Positions 27,687 to 35,880 of a stretch of DNA of 64,000 bases are shown piece by piece; position 1 is the first letter of the stretch; every line of letters starts with the position of its first letter. Both the position numbers and the translations under genes were made by a program. Location: contig NZ_JABFMW010000009.1 in assembly GCF_013359725.1 (NCBI RefSeq), positions 1 to 64,000 on the forward strand. Direction: 5' to 3'. The notes under the pieces were generated by a model. The model had not been told where the DNA came from. It did no database searches and worked only from the letters and a program-made list of their open reading frames with translations. The DNA comes from Pseudarthrobacter sp. C4D7 (GTDB lineage: Bacteria; Actinomycetota; Actinomycetes; Actinomycetales; Micrococcaceae).

Positions 27687-28376
27687 ATGACGACAGGTGA
27701 GGCGCCGGCCCTGCTGCTGGTGGAGGACGATCCCGTCCTGGGTCCGCTGATTGCCGAGCTGCTGGAGCCCGACTTCACGGTCCGGCTCGCGGCGAACGGG
27801 CAGGAAGGCCTGCACCTCGGGCTGACGCAGTCGTGGGACGCGATGGTGATCGACCGCGGCCTGCCCGTCATGGACGGCATCAGCCTCATCACCGCCCTGC
27901 GGGCCAAGGGCATCGGCACGCCCATCCTGATCCTCACCGCACTGGGCGACACCGCGGAGAAAGTCCGCGGCCTGGACGCCGGCGCCAACGACTACCTGAC
28001 AAAACCGTTCGACGGCGGCGAACTGGCCGCGCGCCTGCGCGCACTGACGCGCAGCTACGGTCCGCCCACGGGGCAGGGGCTGGCCGCCGGGCAGGTGAGC
28101 ATCGGCACCTGGGACTTCCACCCGGCGTCGCGCGTTGTCCGCTCCCTGTACGGCGACACCGTAACGCTGACCGCCAAGGAAGCCGAAGTCCTGGCCGCGC
28201 TGGCCGCCGAACCGAACCGGGTGTTCACCAGGGACGAGCTGCTCGCCGCGCACTTCCAGGAGACGGACCAGCCCGGCGTGATCGACACCTACGTCCACCA
28301 CCTGCGCCGCAAGATCGACAGGACCGTGATCCGCACCGTCCACGGCGTTGGCTACCAGATCGGCGACCCCTCATGA
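27687..28376 (+). CDS. OmpR/PhoB-type response regulator
   Basis: A 229-residue regulator. The receiver domain has the acidic pair EDD (13-15), phosphoacceptor Asp56 (VIDRGLPVMDG) and Lys in TKPF. The C-terminal winged-helix domain has TLTAKEAEVLAALA and TYVHHLRRKID. It binds DNA when phosphorylated by the histidine kinase encoded next, whose ATG overlaps its stop (ATGA). Its place after the PAP2 and DedA genes suggests an envelope-related regulon. Confidence 0.94.
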   Translation: MTTGEAPALLLVEDDPVLGPLIAELLEPDFTVRLAANGQEGLHLGLTQSWDAMVIDRGLPVMDGISLITALRAKGIGTPILILTALGDTAEKVRGLDAGANDYLTKPFDGGELAARLRALTRSYGPPTGQGLAAGQVSIGTWDFHPASRVVRSLYGDTVTLTAKEAEVLAALAAEPNRVFTRDELLAAHFQETDQPGVIDTYVHHLRRKIDRTVIRTVHGVGYQIGDPS

Positions 28377-29392
28377 CTGCTTCCGTTCCTTCCGGGCCGG
28401 GCACCCCGCCTCCTCCTGCCGCCGGCGACCCGGACCGGGACATCCTGCGCCGCGCGTCGCTGAAGGTGGCGTTGCGGATCAGCGCCGGGGTAGCCGCCCT
28501 GGTGCTCATCCTCCTGGCCGCCGCCACCGCCTTCCTGATGTACAAGCTGGCCCACCCGGTTCTGCCCGCTTCTGAACCCGGGAAACCGTACACCTACATC
28601 GATTCCAGGGACCTGATCGAGGGAATGATCCTGGCCGGGCTTGGCGGCGTGGTGCTGGCCGGCGTGGTGGGCTGGCTCAGCGCGCGCAGCGCCATCCGGC
28701 CCCTGGGGGAAGCGCTGGCCCGGCAACGGCGGTTCGTGCAGGACGCCAGCCACGAGCTGCGGACCCCGCTGGCCATCCTCGACACGCGCATCCAGCTGGC
28801 CCAGCGCAAAGCCGAGCCCGGATCCGAGCCTTCGCTCGCTTTGGCGAAAATCCGGGATGACGCGTCCACGCTGACCGGGATCGTCAACGAGCTGCTCCTG
28901 GCGGCGACTGCCGCCGAGCCCGTGGCGGATCTGTCCCCGGTGGACGTTTCCCTTATTGCCGGGTCCGTTGCGGACAGCCTCCAGGACCTCGCCCGGCAGC
29001 AGGACGTCCGGCTGGTGTTCGACGGCGGCGGGCCGGCTTTGGTGCGGATCGATCCCAGTTCGTTCCGGCGCGCCGTCCTGGCCCTGGCGGACAACGCGCT
29101 GGGGCATACACCGGCGGGCGGACGCATCCACGCTTCTGTCGCCGTTGACGGTCCGCGCGCGCTGGTCCGGGTTTCCGACACCGGCTCGGGGATCAGCGGG
29201 GTAGACCCGGACCGGATCTTCGACCGCTTTGTCCGCGCTGGCCGGACCGGCGACGCGCAAGGCCGGCGGAGCTTCGGGATCGGCCTGGCCCTGGTCCGCG
29301 ACATTGCATCCGCGGCCGGCGGCACCGTGAAGGTGGTCCGCACCGGGCCGGACGGAACCACCATGCAGCTGACGCTTCCCCTGGCCCGCTGA
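28373..29392 (+). CDS. sensor histidine kinase
   Basis: A 339-residue kinase with two membrane segments (about 36-57 and 84-102) that enclose a short external loop. The H-box is FVQDASHELRTPLA with His127; the N-box is ADNALGHTP; the G-boxes are DTGSGIS and FGIGLALV. The short sensor loop suggests intramembrane or cell-wall sensing. Translation is coupled to the response regulator. Confidence 0.93.
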   Translation: MTASVPSGPGTPPPPAAGDPDRDILRRASLKVALRISAGVAALVLILLAAATAFLMYKLAHPVLPASEPGKPYTYIDSRDLIEGMILAGLGGVVLAGVVGWLSARSAIRPLGEALARQRRFVQDASHELRTPLAILDTRIQLAQRKAEPGSEPSLALAKIRDDASTLTGIVNELLLAATAAEPVADLSPVDVSLIAGSVADSLQDLARQQDVRLVFDGGGPALVRIDPSSFRRAVLALADNALGHTPAGGRIHASVAVDGPRALVRVSDTGSGISGVDPDRIFDRFVRAGRTGDAQGRRSFGIGLALVRDIASAAGGTVKVVRTGPDGTTMQLTLPLAR

Positions 29393-29405
29393 CCCCGTCC
29401 CCCCA

Positions 29406-29501
29406 ACGCCCGCTCACGTCCTGCACCCCTTTCCCCCACGCCCGCTCACATCCTGCACCCTTCCGCCCAACGCCCGCTCACATCCTGCACCCTTCCGCCC
29501 A
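29406..29501. repeat. three tandem 32-bp repeats
   Basis: The unit begins ACGCCCGCTCACATCCTGCA and runs on with CCCTTCCGCCCA. The copies are 29406-29437, 29438-29469 and 29470-29501, the first with small differences. There are no spacers between units, so this is not a CRISPR array. It lies directly behind the histidine kinase gene. Confidence 0.85.
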
Positions 29502-29533
29502 CGGCGAGGGCCGGCGTCGTGCGCTGCTGTGGG

Positions 29534-29685
29534 TTTTCGACGCGGACATTCCCTGCCGACACCCGTGTCCGCTGCCGACGCGCGAATCCGCTGGCGACGC
29601 GCGTGCCCGTTGTCGCACCCCAAAAACGGGCCGCGCCGGGGAATATGCGCAGCGGCGATGAGGATGCGCGTCGTCAGCGTGGCCA
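29534..29685. repeat. long imperfect palindromic repeat, copy B
   Basis: Contains GACGCGCGAATCCGCTGGCG on the left and GGGCCGCGCCGGGGAAT, ATGCGCAGCGGCGATGAGGA, TGCGCGTCG on the right. The right arm is closely related to the reverse complement of the left arm of copy A. A CCCCAAAAACGGG segment sits at the centre. Confidence 0.7.
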
Positions 29686-29782
29686 GCCGCCACCGCGGAA
29701 ACCGACGGAAAGCGGCCGCACAGCCCCGAATCACGCAGAAATCTGTCTACCGCCGCACCATGCCGCGGGGCTAGCCTGAGTC

Positions 29783-31075
29783 ATGGGCACTGATGGGCCC
29801 GGCCCCGGACTGCAGCTGCAGGCGGGGCTGCAACCCGAGCTGCGCGCGCTGCCCGGCCTGCTGAAGGCCCTGGGCATGCTGGCCATGACTCACGCGGAAG
29901 TAGTCACAGCCACCGAACGCGCGCTGGCCAGCAACCCGGTCCTGGAGCGCGCCGAGGGCCACCCCTGCCCCGGGTGCGGCCGGCACGTGGCGTCCGGAAC
30001 CTGCTTCCGCTGCCGGGGCGGGCAAGGCGTCTCGCGGTTCCAGGACGGCCCCGAACCGGCCGTCAACCCGTTCGCATCGCTGGACGAAGACGCGCGGGTG
30101 GAAGTCCGGCCGGACTCCCGCCACGCACTGGAACTCGTGCTGGCACACCTGACCTCCCGCGGCCTCCTGGACTGCGGCCCGGAACAGCTCGCGCTTCTGC
30201 ACGGCCTGCACCCCGGCCAGGTGCACGAAGCGCTCCGGGCCCTCCGCGCCGTGGGTCCGCCCGGGATTGCCGCCACCAGCGTGGTGGAACTGCTCGCGCT
30301 CCAGGCGGAAGCGCTCGCGGCCGCCGGGGAGGTCCCGGACTGGCTGCCCCACCTGGTCCGCGGGCACCTGGCGGACCTGGCCGCCGGAAGCACCGACGCC
30401 GCGGCCAGTGTCCTGGGGCTGTCCGGGGAGCAGGTCCTTGCCGGGCTGGCCATAGTGCGGGAGCGGCTGCGGCCGTTCGTGGCCATGGACACCAGCGCCG
30501 AAACGTCCGCCATCCAAACCGCTGACGTGTTCCTGTACCGGCGGCCGGACGGGTCCCTGGAGGTGGAGGTTCCCGCGAGCGCCTGGTTCGGCCTGCAGGT
30601 GGTGGACCTCTCCGCCGGCCTCACGGACGCATCCGGAGCGAAGCAGTGGCTCACGGAGCATGAGCTCGAGGCCCGGCGGCTCCTCTACCAGATCGACCGG
30701 CGGGCCAGCGCCCTCCTCCGCATCACCGAATGCGCCGTGACGCACCAGAAGGACTTCCTGGACCACGGCGACGCCGGGCACCACCGCCCCCTGACGCGCA
30801 CCGCCGTCGCGCAGGAAACCGGGCTGCACCCCTCCACCGTGAGCCGGGCTGTAAGCGGGAAGCGGCTGCGCCTGCCCTCCGGGACCGTCACCGACCTGGC
30901 CTGCCTCTTCGGCAAGGGCCAGGCTGCGCGGGCCGCACTCCAGGAGTACATGACGACGGCGGCGGGCGGGGCAGCCTCCGACGAACAGCTCCGCGGCGCG
31001 CTGGCCCGCAGCGGCTTTGCGATCGCCCGGCGGACCGTGAACAAATACCGGCGCTCGCTCCAGCAGGACGCGTAG
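29783..31075 (+). CDS. rpoN: RNA polymerase sigma-54 factor
   Basis: A 430-residue sigma-54. Region I (about 9-56) is helical and matches the family in LQAGLQPELRALPGLLKALG and the ending SNPVLE. The core-binding domain covers about 95-240. The HTH is RTAVAQETGLHPSTVSRAVSG (339-359, read in parts), followed by LPSGTVTDLACLF, where canonical proteins have a similar TPRGTF stretch. The RpoN box ARRTVNKYRR (415-424) differs from the classic ARRTVAKYRE at two residues. Where most proteins have an acidic region II, this one has two CxxC pairs (C62, C65, C74, C77), a likely zinc knuckle. Sigma-54 is generally considered missing from Actinobacteria. The gene lies directly before a -24/-12 promoter and near a GAFTGA activator. 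Confidence 0.92.
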   Translation: MGTDGPGPGLQLQAGLQPELRALPGLLKALGMLAMTHAEVVTATERALASNPVLERAEGHPCPGCGRHVASGTCFRCRGGQGVSRFQDGPEPAVNPFASLDEDARVEVRPDSRHALELVLAHLTSRGLLDCGPEQLALLHGLHPGQVHEALRALRAVGPPGIAATSVVELLALQAEALAAAGEVPDWLPHLVRGHLADLAAGSTDAAASVLGLSGEQVLAGLAIVRERLRPFVAMDTSAETSAIQTADVFLYRRPDGSLEVEVPASAWFGLQVVDLSAGLTDASGAKQWLTEHELEARRLLYQIDRRASALLRITECAVTHQKDFLDHGDAGHHRPLTRTAVAQETGLHPSTVSRAVSGKRLRLPSGTVTDLACLFGKGQAARAALQEYMTTAAGGAASDEQLRGALARSGFAIARRTVNKYRRSLQQDA

Positions 31076-31129
31076 GCAGGCTGCGGACAGGGCTCTCTGA
31101 AGCGGCACACCCGGCGGCGCACGCCCGCA

Positions 31130-31165
31130 GCGAACCCGTCTTCGCGCCGGCGAACTCCGGTTCGC
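31130..31165. promoter_or_regulatory. twin palindromes, candidate enhancer (UAS) for the sigma-54 activator
   Basis: Two 16-bp sites of the form GCGAA-N6-TTCGC lie at 31130-31145 (GCGAACCCGTCTTCGC) and 31150-31165 (GCGAACTCCGGTTCGC). Their centres are exactly 20 bp apart, two helical turns. They sit about 85-120 bp upstream of the -24 element, the usual place for enhancer-binding-protein sites. Binding by the local activator is inferred. Confidence 0.6.
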
Positions 31166-31248
31166 GCCCGCGCCGCCGCCCCGCCCGCGCACGCCGATCG
31201 TTCCGCCGCGCAGCGCCCCACAGCGTCCCTGCACCAGCCCCACCGGAG

Positions 31249-31265
31249 TTGGCACGAATTGTGCA
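31249..31265 (+). promoter_or_regulatory. sigma-54 -24/-12 promoter
   Basis: TTGGCACGAATTGTGCA contains the full -24 element TGGCACG and a -12 element GTGCA (consensus TTGCA). The invariant GG and GC are separated by the required ten bases. Transcription would begin near 31276, about 60 bp before the first gene of the operon. Confidence 0.75.
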
Positions 31266-31335
31266 GTAGGAGAGTATGCGGTGTTCCGCGGTGGTGCCTC
31301 CCCGGGCACCTGCAAACTCCGGAAAGGAAATACTC

Positions 31336-32046
31336 ATGCATGACATCGATAGGGCACTGTTCGAAGGCCAGGACGAGGGCACCTGGGGTGAGGTGATGGA
31401 CGAGGGGCCCGGCTACTCCTACGAGGACGAACTGTCGTCCTTCCAGGGCGAGGACGCCAACGAGGCCGGGGGGCTCTGGGGCGAGGCCGACAACCAGGAA
31501 ACTGACGAGCTTGCCCTGGCCGCCGAACTGCTCGAAGTCACCGACGAGGACGAACTTGACCAGTTCCTGGGCGACCTGGCCCGGAAGGCCGTCTCCGCCG
31601 CCAAGGACTTCGCCGGCAGCGCCGCGGGACAGGCCGTGGGCAAGGTCCTCAAATCCGCGGCCCGGAAGGCCCTCCCGCAGCTGGGGCAGGCCGGGGGCAA
31701 CTTCTTCGTTCCAGGAGCGGGCGGGCAAGCCGGACGCCAAGTGGGCAAGTGGCTCGGCACCAAGTTCGAGTCCGGGCTCCAGCTGGAAGGCCTCTCTCCC
31801 GAGGACCGCGACCTGGAAACCGCCCGCGCCTTTGTTCGGTTCGCCACCTCCACCGCCCAGCGCGCCGCCGCCACCCCCCGGAACGTCCCCCCGCTGCAGG
31901 CAGCCCAGCAGGCCGCCACCGTAGCCGCCCGGCAACACCTTCCCGGCCTCCTCGGCCAGAACTCCCGGCCCGGACAACCCGGCCGTCCCGCCAGCGGCCG
32001 CTGGGTCCGCCGCGGCCGCAACATCGTGATCCTCAACGCCCGCTGA
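31336..32046 (+). CDS. glycine-rich protein of unknown function, paralogue 1
   Basis: A 236-residue protein, first gene behind the -24/-12 promoter. It has an acidic N-terminus, then LALAAELLEVTDEDELDQFL, a basic Ala/Gly-rich segment with LKSAARKALPQLGQAGGNFF and PGAGGQAGRQVGKWLG that resembles a glycine zipper, an AFVRFATSTAQRAA segment, and the ending GRWVRRGRNIVIL. It shares this whole layout with the next gene. Proteins of this kind occur in many bacteria, but I know of no established function. A membrane-interacting or assembling role is possible. ATG 31336 follows GGAAAGGAAA. It has no signal peptide. Confidence 0.75.
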   Translation: MHDIDRALFEGQDEGTWGEVMDEGPGYSYEDELSSFQGEDANEAGGLWGEADNQETDELALAAELLEVTDEDELDQFLGDLARKAVSAAKDFAGSAAGQAVGKVLKSAARKALPQLGQAGGNFFVPGAGGQAGRQVGKWLGTKFESGLQLEGLSPEDRDLETARAFVRFATSTAQRAAATPRNVPPLQAAQQAATVAARQHLPGLLGQNSRPGQPGRPASGRWVRRGRNIVILNAR

Positions 32047-32059
32047 CCGGGCGCCAACC

Positions 32060-32104
32060 AAACCAGCACCACCTAAACCAGCACCACCCAAACCGGCGCC
32101 ACCT
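32060..32104. repeat. three tandem 15-bp repeats
   Basis: AAACCAGCACCACCT is repeated three times with small changes (32060-32074, 32075-32089, 32090-32104). It fills the spacer between the two paralogous genes and continues as A/C-rich sequence to the next ribosome-binding site. Confidence 0.7.
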
Positions 32105-32155
32105 CAACCAACGCACACCACCCATCCCGGCACCACCAACCCGAAGGACATTGCC

Positions 32156-32914
32156 ATGAGCACCAACTACTACGAGACCGAGTCCGCACCCTGGGCGCAG
32201 GAGGACGAGGACGAAGGAAACTTCAGCGGTTACGAGGGCGGACAGGACCACGAGGAGAACCTCGAGACCGAACTGGCCATGGAACTGCTCAGCATCAACT
32301 CCGAAGAGGAACTGGACCAGTTCCTGGGCAGCCTGGCCCGCAGCGTGGTGAAGAACGCCGGCCGGTTCATCAAGTCCCCCATTGGCAAGGCCCTTGGCGG
32401 TGCCCTCAAATCCGTCGCCAAGAGGGCGCTGCCCATTGTGGGCGGTGCCATCGGCTCCTTCGTGGCTCCAGGCGTCGGGACCGCCATTGGAAGCAAGCTG
32501 GGCTCCTTGGCCGGCGGCCTGCTGGAGGTTGAGGAAGCCGAAGCCATGGACGAATCAGAGGCGGAGGAAGAAGCCGCCCGCCGGTACGTCCGGTTCGCCC
32601 GGGCCGCCTACCGCAACGCCGCGCGCACCCCCGTCTCCGTCCCTCCCAACGCCGCCGCCCGCGCCGCGGCAACCGCCGCCGCCCGCCGGTACGCCCCCTC
32701 CCTGCTCCGCGCCCGCCAGGCCGCCCGGCGCCAGACCCGCGGCTACCGCGGCGGCGGCACCCGGGTCTACAACACCCAGTACTCCGGCGCCGTCTGGGGC
32801 GCCCCGGACGAAGGCTGGGACAACCAGCCGGACGGCAACGGCAACTCCGGAACGGGCGCCGACGAGGGCCGCTGGATCCGCCGCGACGGCCGCGTCATCC
32901 TGCTGGGGCTCTGA
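32156..32914 (+). CDS. glycine-rich protein of unknown function, paralogue 2
   Basis: A 252-residue paralogue of the preceding protein. Shared features are an acidic N-terminus, LAMELLSINSEEELDQFLGS, the basic FIKSPIGKALGGALKSVAKR, the hydrophobic Gly-rich LPIVGGAIGSFVAPGVGTAI, an ARRYVRFARAAYRNAA segment and the ending GRWIRRDGRVILLGL. The Gly-x3-Gly spacing in the middle could pack helices or insert in membranes. It carries an extra Arg/Tyr/Gly-rich region near residues 180-235. CCGAAGGACATTGCC precedes the ATG. The function is unknown. Confidence 0.75.
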   Translation: MSTNYYETESAPWAQEDEDEGNFSGYEGGQDHEENLETELAMELLSINSEEELDQFLGSLARSVVKNAGRFIKSPIGKALGGALKSVAKRALPIVGGAIGSFVAPGVGTAIGSKLGSLAGGLLEVEEAEAMDESEAEEEAARRYVRFARAAYRNAARTPVSVPPNAAARAAATAAARRYAPSLLRARQAARRQTRGYRGGGTRVYNTQYSGAVWGAPDEGWDNQPDGNGNSGTGADEGRWIRRDGRVILLGL

Positions 32915-32944
32915 CCTGGCAGCGGCTGACGGCAGGCGATCGGA

Positions 32945-34273
32945 ATGGAAACGAACACCATCAGCACCGCGCTCATCGAGAGCGAGGCGGACGGCCTGGT
33001 GTCCCGGCTGGACCAGATCAAACCCTTCGTCATGCAGGAGACCATGGTCCTGGCCGCCGCACTGCCCCGGGACGCCCAGCTGCTGATTGAACGCTTCCTC
33101 CACGCCGGCCGCCACGAGCTCCGGCTCCAGGTTGCCGAGTTCCTGGACTGGCTGCACGGGGACGGCAGGACCGCCAGCCCCGCCGAACAGCAGCGCCGGT
33201 TTGTCCTCATCCGGCTCCAGTTCAACGTGGTGCTGGCCCAGTTCGACCTCTTCACCGAGGTGGTCACCCAGCGCAGCGAGCACTCCACCGGCGTCTGGCT
33301 CTCCGGGCTGGACATCCTGGCCCAGGATGCGCTGCGGCTGCAGGGAAACCACGACGACGGCGACGCCCGGCTGGTGGTCTACCTCGCCCGGGGCGCGGGT
33401 GCTGCCATCCGGCGGGCCAAGACCCGCCTGCCCGGCGGCAAACCGAACCCGGTGGGAATCATCCGGCTGCCGCGGGAGCGGATGGTGGGCAGCGGGATCG
33501 CCTCCTCCCTGGCCCACGAGGTGGGCCACCAGGGCGCGGCCCAGCTGGATCTGGTGGCGTCCCTCCGCGCCGAACTGGACCGCCGCGCACGGCAGGACCC
33601 GGACGGCAGCTGGGATGTATGGTCCCTGTGGATCAGCGAAATCGTGGCGGACATGTGGTCCGTGGCCACCGTGGGCATCACCTCCACCGTGGGCCTGCTG
33701 GCGGTGGTCAGCCTGCCCCGCTACTTCGTGTTCCGGCCCGGCGGCACCGACCCCCACCCCATGCCCTACCTCCGGGTTCTGATCTCCGCGGCCCTGGGCG
33801 ACGCCCTCTACCCGCACCCCCAGTGGCGGGGCCTGGCCTCCGTGTGGCGGGCCATGTACCCGCCCGCCGGGCTGCCCGCGGAGCACCTCGCCTGGATCAG
33901 CAGGTGCGAGGCCCACATCGGCGACCTGGTCTCCCTCCTCATGAACCATCCGGTCCCGGCGGCTGGGGGCCGGAAACTGGGGACCCTCTGGCCCACCCGG
34001 GAGCGGCGGCCCGAACGCCTGATGCGCCTGTACCAGGCCTGGGGCGGGGATTTCGGGGTCATGGCCCGGCAGCGGCCGGCACTGGTGTTCGCCGTCCTGG
34101 GCCAGGCCAAAGCTGCCGGCCGGCTCACCGCCGAGGACGAAAGCGCCCAGCTGTCCTCGCTGCTCACCGCCTGGGCCGTCCGCAGCAGCCTGGACGACAT
34201 GGGCGCCCCCGCACCCCCGGCCGGCATTGACCCACCACAACGCACCACACCAGCACTAACAACAAGGAGATAG
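32945..34273 (+). CDS. HExxH metallopeptidase-like protein
   Basis: A 442-residue soluble protein. Residues 188-200 contain HEVGHQ (H191, E192, H195), the zinc-binding HExxH motif, and about 40 residues later SEIVADMW (E232, D236) offers a third-ligand candidate as in gluzincin-type proteases. The N-terminal 180 residues are helical. No signal peptide is seen, so it would act in the cytoplasm, perhaps processing the glycine-rich proteins encoded just upstream. Its substrate and activity are unproven. It ends two bases before the next ATG, so translation is coupled. Confidence 0.65.
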   Translation: METNTISTALIESEADGLVSRLDQIKPFVMQETMVLAAALPRDAQLLIERFLHAGRHELRLQVAEFLDWLHGDGRTASPAEQQRRFVLIRLQFNVVLAQFDLFTEVVTQRSEHSTGVWLSGLDILAQDALRLQGNHDDGDARLVVYLARGAGAAIRRAKTRLPGGKPNPVGIIRLPRERMVGSGIASSLAHEVGHQGAAQLDLVASLRAELDRRARQDPDGSWDVWSLWISEIVADMWSVATVGITSTVGLLAVVSLPRYFVFRPGGTDPHPMPYLRVLISAALGDALYPHPQWRGLASVWRAMYPPAGLPAEHLAWISRCEAHIGDLVSLLMNHPVPAAGGRKLGTLWPTRERRPERLMRLYQAWGGDFGVMARQRPALVFAVLGQAKAAGRLTAEDESAQLSSLLTAWAVRSSLDDMGAPAPPAGIDPPQRTTPALTTRR

Positions 34274-34275
34274 CC

Positions 34276-35844
34276 ATGGATTTCATGCGCACCCCGGGAA
34301 CGCCAGTGTTCGCCGGCCAGGAAGTTGCCTTCGAGTTCAAACTCGAAACGAGTTGGGGCGAGCCAGTCGGAGATTACGAATTCAGGATTATCGACAAAAA
34401 TGGCGGTCCTGTTCCTATCGAAGGTAAGAAGCGCTCCGTCACAAAGTACATGGCTCCAGGAAAGAACTATGAGCCCAGGGTCTTATTTGAAGAGGCCGGC
34501 GAGTACAGGGTTCAGTCCCGTCGAATCATGAAGAACAATAAGATCAACAATAGGAACAACTGGTATCCCCTCGACACGATAAGCGTGAAGGAACCGGAAC
34601 CTGTTCCTGTGGTCAAGGTGGCCCTCGAGGCAAATGCAATACCGAGCAGCATCCATAGCGTCCTGTGGCAGTTCATCGAGGATGTTTCCAAAAACCTTAC
34701 CTTCAAGAGTTTCGCTGCGTTCGTCACCAAAAATCCTGGAGGCTTCAACGCCAGGCCGCCATACGGTGCCCGCACCTACCAAAGCCTGCACATGCTGTCC
34801 AGTACGTTCGTTACTCAAACCGCTATAGGTCAAAGCTATAGTTCCGCGAGGTCATGGAGTCCAGGTACCGATACTGCCGCAGCAGTTGCAAGGTCCTACG
34901 TCAGCGACCAGGACGATGACCTGGCCCGGCCGTTCCCGGAGGGCATCCCGAACGGCCAGTACCCGCTGGACCAGGTGCCGTTCGTGGAGTTGATCTACGT
35001 GTACTGGCTGGAGGAGGGCATGCTGTTCCAGTCCCTGAACCGGATCCTGGCCCGTTTCCAGAACCGGCGGTCCCAGCCGGAAGGCGATGCGCTCTCGCGG
35101 CTGGCCGTCAGTCCGCTGCTGCCGCTGCGCGGGCTCCTGTGGGGCCTGGCCGAGGCCGAGAAGGACCGGCTCTCGCTGCGCCGCCGGGCCGCGGAGTACG
35201 AATACCAGTACGGCCTGCAGCTGATTGGCCGCGCCATCCCGCCGGCGGAAATGCTGGTGGAGCGGCGCACCCAGTTCCTGGACGCGTTCCACAGCCTGCT
35301 CAACGCCTGCCACCGCTACTACAAGGAGTTCAGCGACAAGACCGTGGACGCGGACGCGTTCCCGCTGCTGAGCAACCTGCAGGAACTGCACCTGGTCCTC
35401 GCCGCCGGCGCGAACAACCAGTTCGCCGACGTGTCCCTGTCCGCCCGGATTGAAACCCTGGACGTGCAGTGGATGCTGGCCCAGCCCGAGATGCGCGAGT
35501 TCCTGGGCGGCCGCACCATGGTCCCCTACCAGGAAGAGTGGATGGGGCGCGTGGACACCATGAAGCTGATGCAGGAATGGTCCGACGCCAGCATCACCCA
35601 CTTCTACGACCTTGCCGTCCACGGCGAGCAGCTGCTGCTGTCCGTGCGGCACGGGCGGTGGAACGAGTCCGGCATGACCAGCGACGACGCCAAGAACTGG
35701 GCCCTCAAGTGGAAGCCGTCCGTGCAGCGCTACATCCACGCCTACCGGGCCGTCACCGGGGTGGACCTCAGCGAGCGCGTGGACACCACCATGCCCTCCG
35801 CCCTGCTCCAGCGCCGGCTGGCCCGGAAGCTGGTCCGGTACTAG
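34276..35844 (+). CDS. Ig-like-domain protein of unknown function, mosaic composition
   Basis: A 522-residue protein. Residues 1-110 look like a beta-sandwich: TPVFAGQEVAFEFKLETSWG, GDYEFRIIDKNGGPV and FEEAGEYRVQSR suggest a PKD/Ig-type fold. From about residue 215 the chain is helical and Arg/Glu-rich (LYVYWLEEGMLFQ-type stretches) and ends LLQRRLARKLVRY. Bases 34310-34860 are clearly less GC-rich than the remainder of the gene and its neighbours, as if the N-terminal part had been exchanged. An AAGGAGATAGCC site precedes the ATG. I cannot assign a function. It belongs to the sigma-54 operon. Confidence 0.7.
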   Translation: MDFMRTPGTPVFAGQEVAFEFKLETSWGEPVGDYEFRIIDKNGGPVPIEGKKRSVTKYMAPGKNYEPRVLFEEAGEYRVQSRRIMKNNKINNRNNWYPLDTISVKEPEPVPVVKVALEANAIPSSIHSVLWQFIEDVSKNLTFKSFAAFVTKNPGGFNARPPYGARTYQSLHMLSSTFVTQTAIGQSYSSARSWSPGTDTAAAVARSYVSDQDDDLARPFPEGIPNGQYPLDQVPFVELIYVYWLEEGMLFQSLNRILARFQNRRSQPEGDALSRLAVSPLLPLRGLLWGLAEAEKDRLSLRRRAAEYEYQYGLQLIGRAIPPAEMLVERRTQFLDAFHSLLNACHRYYKEFSDKTVDADAFPLLSNLQELHLVLAAGANNQFADVSLSARIETLDVQWMLAQPEMREFLGGRTMVPYQEEWMGRVDTMKLMQEWSDASITHFYDLAVHGEQLLLSVRHGRWNESGMTSDDAKNWALKWKPSVQRYIHAYRAVTGVDLSERVDTTMPSALLQRRLARKLVRY

Positions 35845-35880
35845 GACATGGCCTGGTCAGGAAAGGGTTAGGTACAGGAG

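Larger units (their letters stand above)
29393..29782. other. repeat-filled intergenic region upstream of rpoN
   Basis: This 390-bp gap contains three tandem 32-bp repeats and then copy B of the long palindromic repeat. No credible gene is present. The promoter of the sigma-54 gene must lie here, but no clear -35/-10 pair stands out. Confidence 0.6.

Noticed and set aside
29406..29501. Possible CRISPR array
   Set aside because: The 32-bp units touch each other with no spacers, there are only three, and no cas gene is near.
29771..31315. 514-residue frame antisense to rpoN
   Set aside because: The + strand encodes all sigma-54 landmarks; the antisense frame is an Arg/Gly-rich shadow.
32555..34240. 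561-residue frame antisense to the HExxH gene
   Set aside because: The + strand gene has tight spacing to both neighbours and a metallopeptidase motif; the antisense frame runs across gene borders.
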